Shown here one piece after another: positions 39,490 to 48,316 of a stretch of 64,000 nt of DNA. The stretch spans positions 2,627,043-2,691,042 of the forward strand of contig CM039122.1 of assembly GCA_022036555.1 (NCBI GenBank), written 5' to 3'. Position numbers and translations under genes: made by a program. Under the pieces are notes generated by a model. It was not told the DNA's origin. It saw nothing but the letters and a program-made list of their open reading frames with translations, and did not search any database. Position 1 is the first letter of the stretch; each line of letters begins with the position of its first letter. The stretch comes from Microstegium vimineum. Taxonomy: Eukaryota; Streptophyta; Magnoliopsida; Poales; Poaceae.

Positions 39490-40029
39490 CTAGCAGAGCT
39501 GGTACATATTCTCGGGGCAGGATCTGAGGAGGTCGTCCCAGGTGGTGGCGCCGTCGAAGGCGAGGTAAGGGTCGGAGTTCGAAGCGGAAGCGACGGCGGC
39601 GGCGGCGGCGGCCGTGAGGGAGACGGAGACGGCGACGGCGCCGACGGCCGCGGCGGCGTTGGTGTTCATGCAGTTGAGGATGTCGTTGAGTGAGCCGAGG
39701 CGCGCGGCGAGCTCGGCGGCCTGGGTGCGGAGCACGGCGTTCTCGGCGTCGACGGCGAGGAGGCCCTGCGTGGTGAGCCCGAGCGCGGTGGCGACGTGCG
39801 CGTTCTCGCGGCGCAGGTGCGCGGCCTGCGCCGTGAGCTCGTCCAGGTGGCGCTGCTTCCGCATCCTCGACCGCCGCGCCGACTCGCGGTTCGACAGCAT
39901 CCGCTTCGCGCGGCGCTGATCCATGAGCGCCCGCAGCTCCTCCTCCGTGCCGCCCGCCGCGGCCAGCGCTGCCGTCGCCAACGAGAGCGAGCCCGAGCTC
40001 CCGCTCCCGCTCCCGCTCGAGGAAGCCAT
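39490..40029 (-). CDS. S1-group bZIP transcription factor
   Basis: A 179-residue intronless gene. The basic region spans about 38-60 with N47-x7-R55 (SNRESARRSR), and the zipper follows at L65, L72, V79, T86, V93, L100, L107, L114, a long zipper typical of group S. Size, lack of introns, Ser-rich start and the leader uORFs all place it in S1 (bZIP11/44/53 type). These proteins bind ACGT-core sites in the nucleus, usually as heterodimers with group C bZIPs, and control amino-acid and sugar metabolism under low energy. The C-terminal half is Ala-rich, expanded by GCC/GCG runs (131-150), and ends WDDLLRSCPENMYQLC. Which S1 orthologue this is cannot be settled here. Confidence 0.93.
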   Translation of the reverse strand: MASSSGSGSGSSGSLSLATAALAAAGGTEEELRALMDQRRAKRMLSNRESARRSRMRKQRHLDELTAQAAHLRRENAHVATALGLTTQGLLAVDAENAVLRTQAAELAARLGSLNDILNCMNTNAAAAVGAVAVSVSLTAAAAAAVASASNSDPYLAFDGATTWDDLLRSCPENMYQLC

Positions 40030-40214
40030 TCTTTCTTGCTGTGTTCAAGAACCGCCCTTTCTTTCTTGCAAGAAACAAAGAAAAAGAACAGAGCAGCTCT
40101 CTGCTTCTAACAGAGAAATCAAAGGTCTCTTTTTTCTTGGCCTCGATCTCTTTCTTTCTTTCTTTCTTCTTCTTCTTGTTCGTAATAGCTTAACACTACT
40201 AATAAAGTTGTTTG

Positions 40215-40412
40215 CTAGCAGCAGCAGTAGGGAAGTGCATGCAAGGAAAACGACTTGAACAGAGACGACGACGACTGACACGTACGGCGAGAAGAGAGAA
40301 GAGAGAAGAAGAGAAGAGGAGGGCGATCGATGTCGATGGTACTAGATGGAAAGGGAAGAGGAGAGAGGGGTGGGGATGAGGATGAAGGGGCGAGTAGTTT
40401 ATGAGAAGACAT
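40215..40412 (-). other. uORF3 of the bZIP leader, 65 codons, overlapping the SC-uORF
   Basis: Starts MSSHKLLAPSSSS in another frame, 14 bases before the end of the SC-uORF, and stops 185 bases before the main ATG. Ser/Pro-rich, probably not conserved as a peptide. Ribosomes passing the SC-uORF by leaky scanning would meet it. Confidence 0.6.
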
Positions 40413-40524
40413 AGAACCAGTAGAGGAAGACGACGGAGAAAGACTGGACGAGGTGGGTGCGGCGCCGGAGTGTGGAGTTGATCATAAACCCCGAGAGGAG
40501 GATCTCACTGATCACAGGCGACAT
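40399..40524 (-). CDS. Sucrose-control peptide uORF (SC-uORF, conserved peptide uORF) of the bZIP gene
   Basis: A 41-codon uORF, too short for ordinary gene finders. It starts MSPVISEILLSGFM and ends THLVQSFSVVFLYWFYVFS then TAA. This is the conserved peptide of S1 bZIP leaders; in Arabidopsis bZIP11 it stalls ribosomes when sucrose is high and so represses the main ORF (sucrose-induced repression of translation). A second in-frame ATG at 40485 gives a 28-residue form containing the whole conserved C-terminus. The conserved YWFY..S end at the stop codon is intact, so sucrose control is expected. It lies 369 bases upstream of the main ATG. Confidence 0.95.
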   Translation of the reverse strand: MSPVISEILLSGFMINSTLRRRTHLVQSFSVVFLYWFYVFS

Positions 40525-40558
40525 CAATGAGGAACTCTAGGACGAACGGCAGCAGCAT
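40505..40558 (-). other. uORF1 of the bZIP leader, 17 codons
   Basis: Starts MLLPFVLEFL and ends TGA inside the SC-uORF in a different frame (20-base overlap). A first uORF overlapping the SC-uORF is the arrangement known from S1 bZIP leaders. Confidence 0.6.
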
Positions 40559-40699
40559 GTGCTTCCCCTGCTTTTGGCTCCGATTGGGTGGGCAACCGGC
40601 CTGCGCGGCGGCTGGCGGTGGTTTTGCGGCGAGTGAGGCCGGAGGAGAGAGGGGGTGGGAAGGCGAGGCTATGGCGATCGGGCGGAGCTGGGTGGCTGG

Positions 40700-40708
40700 C
40701 TTATAAAG
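40700..40708 (-). promoter_or_regulatory. Possible TATA box of the bZIP gene
   Basis: The minus strand reads CTTTATAAG in an otherwise GC-rich context, about 175 bases upstream of the SC-uORF. This would give a leader of about 650 bases, long as usual for S1 bZIP genes. Confidence 0.45.
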
Positions 40709-41376
40709 CGGGCTGCCCTGCCGGCCGGAGCAGCACGCACCTGATTCGATCGGTGGTGGACGGTGGTGGTGGTGGTGGTGGGCGGTGGCTGTGGCTGGCT
40801 AGCTAGTGTAGGTGCGGGGCTCCCTCTCTGTCTGTGTCAGGTGGGAGAGATGCTGCCGCATCTGCCTGCGGCCGAGGAAGGAAGGAGAGGGGGGGGGTTG
40901 GCATAGCGGCAACGCGGGGATTTATAGCCGCTGGGAATGGAGAAGTGGGAATCAAAAGAGAGGAGGCCGCGGCCGCTAGACGGACGGCGGAATCCGTTTC
41001 CGGGGAAGAGCTGAGGGAAGCGAACGGAATTCGTTACTTCAAAAAAAAACCCAACGGAATGCAAATGCCAATGAGAATGAGGCTGTAGCAGCACAAGTGC
41101 ACAACAGCGAGATTCTGATTCCTATTCCAGGACGACGACGACGATCGTGGTGGACGGACGGCGGCAAAAGGCAGCCCCTGGTTGGCAGGGTGGTGGTGAT
41201 GGTGAGATCAACGGCGGGAGAACCTCCTCCTCCTCGTCCGCTGGGTTTATTATACTGATATATACTGAACTAAATAACAGAAAAAAAATTAACACCTTAA
41301 TCTTTTTATAAATCAAATCACACTCATTCATACATGCACTTTTAGCGTTTTATTTGTTTATAATAAAAAAATACTT

Positions 41377-41605
41377 TAGACGAGTGTTGTAGGAACACTC
41401 AGAAACTTTACGAGAGCATTTTGGTTATTTCATTATATGGAAAATATCGCGTCCTGTTTTATTTCTTTGAGAATACTTTTATGCTTTTATTATGTTTTCA
41501 AATAACATTTTCCCTATTCTAGCCTTGAAAATGTTAGATGAATGTTGTAGGGACACTTAGTTACACTTTACGAGGGCATTTAGGTTATTTCATTCTTTGG
41601 AAAAT
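41377..41605. repeat. Degenerate direct repeat, period about 155 bp
   Basis: GACGAGTGTTGTAGGAACAC near 41378 and GATGAATGTTGTAGGGACAC near 41533 begin two copies of about 70 bases, both continuing with TTTACGAGNGCATTT and GGTTATTTCATT. Probably part of an old repeat. Confidence 0.7.
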
Positions 41606-41999
41606 GCAGACCTTACATTGGTAACCCTGCGGATTTGTCACAGTTTGTCAGTATTTTTTTAAAAGCATGCATGCCTTGGCTATTGGTATTATTATAGGTC
41701 TATTTGGTACTGCTTCATCTGATTTTAATGTTTAATGAAAATATATATTTTTTCTAGAGAAGTGATGCTCTATAATAGTAGGTTCTCTTAAAAAAATAAT
41801 TCTGAATAATTCACCTCAAACAATCCGAATCAGCATCCGAGATCGTTGTGTGTGCACGTGATCAGAGAGTGAGGCCAAGGAAAGGGGAGAACACATGTAG
41901 CGGCGGATAGTACGTAGTAGTAGGTATGGACGATTGAATTGAATTATTACTAGAAATCCAACGAATGTCGACATGGTGTTGTTGCTGCATAAACAAATA

Positions 42000-42223
42000 G
42001 AGCATCTCTAAGAGTTTGTCAATTTAACTTGGCATTCATTTATTTTTGGCAAAACAAGAAAAAATATTCTCCAACAGTTTGACATTTGACTTGGTAATTT
42101 TACGGAGTTGGCAAATTCTTTCCCATCTACGCGCAAATATGCGCGCGCGAGCAAGGAGTTGGCATCGCGCCCGGCAGTCTGCCGGTCTTCACGCGCGGGT
42201 GCATGCAAGCGTGCATGCGTCAC
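42000..42223. mobile_element. TIR element, family B, copy 2 (left part)
   Basis: Starts GAGCATCTCTAAGAGTTTG and keeps the order of family B, including the GC-rich core CGCGCAAATATGCGCGCGCG near 42131. The right half is lost or displaced by the element at 42224. Confidence 0.72.
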
Positions 42224-42692
42224 CCTGGGCACAAAATACCGAGAACCGAACCGAAAATTTCGGTATCATGTAGGAACCGAATTTACCGAGGTACATTCGG
42301 TTCTTTACCTCGATTTACCGAATTTACCGAAATGTGTTGATTGTGAGTATTCTTATATTATTAATTGTACTATTGTAGATAATTATATTATATATTTATG
42401 ATATTCTACTCGTATAGTCTTGTGGTCTTTTATATGTACGTATTTGGCACTATGTTTCTCTATAAATCATGTCAAAATTATGTAAAAATTGAATTTTACA
42501 TTTGCTATTACATGTCTATGTGATCAATTCGGTACTTCGGTAAATACCGAAACCGAACCGAAAATACCGAAACCGAATTTCCTCGGTACCGATTTTTGGA
42601 AGGAACCGATCAGTACCAATTTTCGAGGAACCGAATTTAGCTAGGAACCGAAATACCGAACCGATCGGTTCGGTAAATACCGAATGCCCAGG
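42224..42692. mobile_element. TIR element packed with ACCGAA/TTCGGT motifs
   Basis: Ends CCTGGGCA and TGCCCAGG are inverted. Both arms consist of many copies of ACCGAA or TTCGGT, while the centre (42335-42520) is plain AT-rich. Non-coding, non-autonomous. Elements with GGGCATTCGGT ends occur in other plants; the superfamily is not certain. Confidence 0.75.
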
Positions 42693-42739
42693 CTGATGCA
42701 TGCGGTGTTGTGTTGCCTGTGGTGACGGACGCGATTTTT

Positions 42740-42904
42740 TTGCCCTTAAGGGCATGTGCTCTTAGCACATCAACCGTTGGATTCGCATCGAGATGTGTGC
42801 ACACACGCATCTCAAAACAGATTCGCATTGAGATGTGTGTATGCACACATCTCAATACGAATCCAATGGTTGTATGTGCTAGGAGCACATGCCCTCAAGG
42901 ACAA
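42740..42904. mobile_element. Fold-back MITE, nearly complete inverted repeat
   Basis: Arms of about 75 bases: left TTGCCCTTAAGGGCATGTGC, right GCACATGCCCTCAAGGACAA, with ACCGTTGGATTCGCA matched by its inverse in the right arm. Only a short loop separates them, so transcripts would form a long hairpin. Confidence 0.85.
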
Positions 42905-43146
42905 ATTTAACTTTCTTCTCAAGGATTTCAAGTTTGACCAATAATTATATAGAAAACTATCAAGATTTATAATATCAAATATGCATACTATGAAAATATA
43001 ATATAATTGATAACGAATCTAACTATACTTAGTTGATATCATAAATATTATTATATTGCCATATAAGTTTGGTCAAACTTTAAGATAATTTGACTATGCA
43101 AGATTAATTCTTGGAAAGTCTTATAGTTTGGAACGGAGGAAGTACT
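42905..43146. mobile_element. Stowaway-type MITE, left end lost
   Basis: The right end TTTGGAACGGAGGAAGTA is a Stowaway end, and paired TTTGACC/GGTCAAA motifs lie inside. The left end is missing at the border of the fold-back MITE. Confidence 0.6.
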
Positions 43147-45440
43147 ACGTAAGAAATTTCGTCAAAATTGAAATCTAGTGATGTCTCTTTATTTTTGCGT
43201 AAACAAATCTAGTGTTGTCGTCGATCTGTGAATGAATATATAGAACGTAGTTGATCGAGCCGCGTAATAAAATACGTACGTACGCGTGATGCCACGTACG
43301 TTCGCGAAGAAGAAACGTGTACAAGTGCTCGATCGGACCATGCAAAGCGGCAGCGGCAGCGGCGGCGGTGAATCTTTGAGCGATTCGAATCTGCATCGAT
43401 CAGAGGGAGAGCACGGTAATAATAAAAGGGCCGGTAATTAAACCTCTGATTGGATTACAATTTATTTGATTTATTAATTAATTTAGTTACTACGCCCTCC
43501 CTGTCCCTCTATAGATCGATCCGCGCGCGTGCAGAGGAGGGGACGCAGCAGCGCAGAGGGCCGTGTGCGTGCGCGCACGTGCGCCCCGGATCCATGACTA
43601 TGAATTGCCTTGAGCAAGCAAGCAAAAGCATGCGTGAGGATGATGCGGCCGACCACCGTGATCGATGACGACGTGCGGCGGCATCGGCCCCTCGTGCTAT
43701 CTGCTGGCTCTGCCGCGGCCCGTCTGGCACTTGCGAGGCGCGCTGCGTGCTGCACCGCCGTCCACCGGACCCGGCCGGCCGGTAACTCCTCCGGCCGATT
43801 CCGATCGACGACGACACTTGCGTGCATGCATGCATGCATCAGCAGCTGTCAGCTTTGCATATGCTGCATGTGCAGTGTGCAGTGCTGCTGCGAGATTCAA
43901 TTCAGCAGCAGGCCCGGGCGGTCCATCGACGTACTCGCGGCTAGCTCCATGCTGGCATGTCCGTCCCTTTCCATGCATGCATGTCGTCGTCGTCTTTGGA
44001 GATCGATCGATGGGAGATCGATGAGAGGACCCCACACCCGGCGGGCCCGTCGTAGCAAGCAAAGGGCGGTCATCGATCGACGCGGGCTGCATGCCCGGCC
44101 CCACCACGCACGAGCATATGAGCACCGCCGATGCCATGCATGCCACGTCCACGATCTAGCTATAGGCCAGCCTGTGCCATTGCATTGCAACGTGATACGT
44201 GGAGGCCGGCCGCCGATGGATGGAGAGGAGAGCTAGCAGTAGCAGTACTACGTGCCGTGTAGCTGCCATGCATGGACGGACTGCTGCTATAGCTAGTGCT
44301 AAAGCTAGCTTTTGGTGGTTCCACAAAGAAGAAAGGAACTCGACAGGCCGGCCGGCCGGCAGCGCTGGCCCATCATCGCCCTTTCCGGCCGATCGATCCG
44401 ATCCCCTGCGGCCTGCTGCATGCATGCATGCGGAGAGAGTAAAAAAGGCTCGTGCAAAAAGGCCCATCTAGTACTCTCTGCTGCTCGTCGACATCGGTAG
44501 CTTTTTTTTTTTCGACGAAACAAGAATTATATTATATAATAGCTAGGTACATCAACCTATTATCTAGAAACTGATTTTCATCTAAAAAATACCCACACCA
44601 TGAAAAGCTCCAAATCTCAAAACCAAACATTTTTTACGCTTCGTATAGATGATCGCACAGGCAAATACTCGGCACCAACAATAGCGGCAAGCCTGAGAAT
44701 AGATGCCCAACGGACGGCCAACATTCCTGTAGGTGGAATTGAGAATCTTTTTCTTCTTGCTGGTTTCTTCTTCTTTCTGCCATTGAAGAATGAGGAAGAC
44801 TGATCTGAAGGATATTCTCCCTAGTCTTTTATTGTGGCCAGATGTAACCACAACAAAACGAAGAAAATACCGGACAAAATTATTTCATGGCGACGACATC
44901 ATCGCCGCCTCGATGCCGTCGTCCGGAAACAAAGATCTCCATGTCGTCATGTCAATGAAGATGGTGACGCCGAAGTTGTCGCCCTCATCTTCAACGAAGC
45001 CGTCATGGAAAAAACGATTCCACCCTTCTCCTTAACCATAGCTGGAGAAGAGGAGGAGGAGATAAAACTCCAATACCAAAAACTTTGGTACGAACAAACT
45101 CTAACCTAAGAACTTAATCTACTGGACAAACTTATTAAAAATAATGGATCCCCACTTACTTTCGTCAGGGAAAGGGAAGGGAGGGACCAGCGGCGACAAC
45201 GGAGGGCGAGGGCGGCGGCGGCTGCTTGCGGCCTGCTTGCGGGCTATTAGCCAGAGAGTCTAAACAGTACTCAGGACACTACGCATGTAAATGTCGACAT
45301 CGGTAGCTTTCCCCCTCGTTGTGCGTGTGCCTGTGCGTCTACTCCTATGTACAGTAGATCGATGTAGGAGTAGACAGCCTGATCCCTGACCTCGCGCGCG
45401 AAGCGTGTTTTGTATTCTAGTACAAAATGATGTGCTCGGC
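43147..45440. other. GC-rich intergenic stretch, no supported gene
   Basis: Between 43500 and 44470 many ORFs overlap on both strands, but all are rich in GCATGC, GATCGATC and GGCCGG simple motifs and show no domain. 44600-45110 has short open frames without recognisable features. I see no RNA gene. Confidence 0.45.
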
Positions 45441-45450
45441 GATAGATATA

Positions 45451-45748
45451 CGCTCGATTCATGAGCATTACTACACTTTAACGTTACTTTTTTTTAAAAA
45501 AAAATGAATAGTTTTTTTCTCTCATTGCAAATTAACTACATATTAACATAAGCATTTAATATATATTTAAATTTTAGCGAGGCGAATGGCCGACCATATC
45601 GCTCGATTCATGAGCATTACTACACTTTAACGTTACTTTTTTTTAAAAAAAAATGAATAGTTTTTCTTCTCTCATTGCAAATTAACTACAGATTAACATA
45701 AGCATTTAATATATATTTAAATTTTAGCGAGGCGAATGGCCGACCATA
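45451..45748. repeat. 149-bp tandem duplication
   Basis: Copy 1 is 45451-45599 and copy 2 is 45600-45748. Both start CGCTCGATTCATGAGCATTA and end GGCGAATGGCCGACCATA, with only a few differences (CATATTAAC against CAGATTAAC, and T-run changes). Confidence 0.93.
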
Positions 45749-46365
45749 AATTAATCATTCTCTAATAATAAACCAACCGTATAAATAAATTAGCAAAAAC
45801 CAATTTAATATGAGTCAGACGACATAGCATAATTATTATAATTAAGATTTAATCAAATTTATACTAAATAATTTTTTCTTTCAAATAAATTTTATTATAA
45901 AAATATATTATATAACTAATCTGATGATATTTATTAATGACTATTTATAGCCTTTTATATGAAATTATTCATAGTTTGAGATATTTGATTTCTCAAAATA
46001 AAATAATTAAATGTTTTTTGGTAAAAATATTCAATACATATTTAAAAAGAGATTTACTAAATTTCAGATGTCATACAAAAAGTTATTGCATATATTTTAT
46101 ATTAGAATTTCAGTTTTAGTTCGTTGCAATTTCTGTAGATACAACTTGTGATTTTTAGTTCTGAGAATGAAAAACAGGTTAGACAAAACTAAAAATCGAC
46201 AAAATCTTATATATATTGACACATAAGTTAATTTAATAATTTATAATTATTTCTATAGTAAGATAAGAACGTTGGATATGGAGTGACACAAAGATAAACA
46301 ACAAATCACAAAAGTGATAGTTTTTTTTAGTAATTGGTAGTATAAAAGTGTTGTCTGAAATTATC

Positions 46366-46403
<38 letters not shown>

Positions 46404-47338
46404 GAGTGACTAAAAAAATATGTTACATAACGCAACCTAAAAAAATATATTGGAAATTCATTATATATTCTGCGACAAAACGATGAAAAAAGATATGCTG
46501 AACGAACGAATAAATGATCACAACAAACTCACTTACTTTTGCATCGGGGAGATCGATGCATGGAGATGATGGATCCATATCGATGCGTCGAGAGAGTGCG
46601 AGAGGGCCGCCGAGAGAGAGGATCCGAGAACAATGCATGCGTTTCATGCGTGTTCATCTTCACCAGCTCGTTGGCTTGGCATCTTCCGCGCCGACATGCC
46701 TGCACAGTACTCCTAGCTAGCTGCTGCTGCTACCACATGCGTGTCCCATGCAGGACAAGAGAGAGCACTGCAGCAGGCTCCAGGCTGTGGGATGGGATAG
46801 ATCCGGCACGAGCTCCGATGAGAGCTAGCCCTAGCTAGCTCGTCCTTTTTTTTGTTTTTTCTTCTTGAAAATGTAAAGCAATTTCAATTGATAAAAAGAA
46901 GTATATGAAGATGCTGGATCGAGCAAACGACATGGCCTACTAAAAGTTTATTTGCTAGTGCAGTTTGCACGTACGTTATAAACTCATTATTAAGCTCACT
47001 CTCTAATCTTAGAAACCTTGTCCCATCGTCAAATAGAGTACTGTAGTTTATTAAATGTACATAAAACTCTATATGAAACGGCCTAAAAAAGTTTGCCGAT
47101 GCGTATTTAAAGTAGCAACAAGCTTTTTGTACTACTTTTAAAACAACTTTTTTCATTATCTGTTCGAAGGAGGTGATACTAAAAAAATACTTTCACGATT
47201 TAACCTATCAAGTGGTATTCGTTTCCATATATATGGATCACCTGGTTCCAAATGGAAATGTTAACAAAATAGATCCTGACATACCACACTTGAGATAAAC
47301 GCATTTGTTTCCATCTTGTTTCTTTAATTTTGTCACTC
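45749..47338. other. AT-rich intergenic stretch with an (AT)n microsatellite
   Basis: An uninterrupted (AT)n run lies at about 46367-46400. 46500-46840 is GC-richer but has no domain-bearing ORF. Confidence 0.5.
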
Positions 47339-47359
47339 TACTACTACACAAACGACAAT

Positions 47360-47600
47360 CACTGTCGGTCCATCACTGCCGGTTTTGTTTGGACCGGCAG
47401 TGACGTCTCTTCACTGTCGGTTCATCCTCTGATAGACCCCCAATTATTGGGGGCAGGGGCTTGAACTGGCAGTGAAACACCACATCACTGTCGGTTTGTG
47501 GCTTGAACCGACAGTGATGCCTCTCGGCCCTATCACTGCCGGCAGTGATGTGGTGTTTCACTGCCAGTTCGTGGCTAGAACCGACAGTGATGTTGGGTAC
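47360..47600. repeat. CACTA left subterminal repeat array
   Basis: At least six copies of an 11-14-bp motif (CACTGTCGGTT, CACTGCCGGT or inverses) in both orientations, many paired as CACTGNCGG...CCGNCAGTG hairpins. The array runs up to the TATA-like box at 47603. Confidence 0.9.
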
Positions 47601-47602
47601 AG

Positions 47603-47608
47603 TATAAA
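47603..47608 (+). promoter_or_regulatory. TATA-like box of the CACTA transposase gene
   Basis: AGTATAAAGC directly after the last subterminal repeat, about 710 bases upstream of the probable ATG. The leader seems to hold an intron (GTTAGT near 47755, acceptor GTGCAG at 48314). Confidence 0.5.
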
Positions 47609-48009
47609 GCACGCGATCTCCTCTCTCCCTCCTCTGCCCAACAGTACAGAACAATGCTCGGAGCTCCCTCTCTCCATTGTTGCGGCTGGTGGATTTCTTG
47701 ATCTCCATTTTTGGCTCCTCTTCACTCTTGGATCCTCATATCTTCTTGCTCTTGGTTAGTAACAAGTATAATTCTTTAGAATTGTTGGTTTACATTGTTT
47801 TTGTGTGTAAATCTATAGTTTAGAGCTATGCTAGTTTTCATAATCAAGAAGAGAGATGTTGCAATTTGTGTCAATTTTTTGTACCTTTTAGATCCAAAAG
47901 TATTTAGAAAAATTGTAGCACTTTGTTTTTATTGGCAAATTATTGTATAATCATTGAGTAGCTAGGTTCAAAAGATTCATCCCAAAAATTATGGATAAAA
48001 ATTGTAATT

Positions 48010-48190
48010 AGTTATATTTATTACTTACATTTAATACTCCATGCATGTATTAAAGATTTGATGGGATGTGAAATAGATTCAGTATTTATTACTTACATTT
48101 AATACTCCATGCATGCATGCATTTAATACTTACATTTAATACTCCATGCCTGCATTTAATACTCACATTTAATACTCTATGCATCCACCT
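48010..48190. repeat. Imperfect repeats of TTACATTTAATACTCCATGC
   Basis: Four or five variable units in the presumed 5' leader intron of the transposase gene, interspersed with TGCATGCATGC. Confidence 0.75.
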
Positions 48191-48316
48191 ATTTTGTTGT
48201 CTCACTTTTTATAGCGCGACCAAATTCAAATTATAAAGAAAGAAGTATTGTTCACAAATGCTCCTATTAATATGTTCCTATGTTTTCTCTGCTCTGTCCA
48301 TTTTATCAGTGCAGAC

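Noticed and set aside
43483..44523. Cluster of overlapping ORFs up to 208 residues on both strands
   Set aside because: GC-rich, low-complexity GCATGC/GATCGATC sequence, no domain, no consistent frame or splice structure.
46514..46838. Possible miRNA precursor in GC-richer DNA with GCATGC motifs
   Set aside because: No match to the mature plant miRNAs I could recall and no clean hairpin seen by eye.
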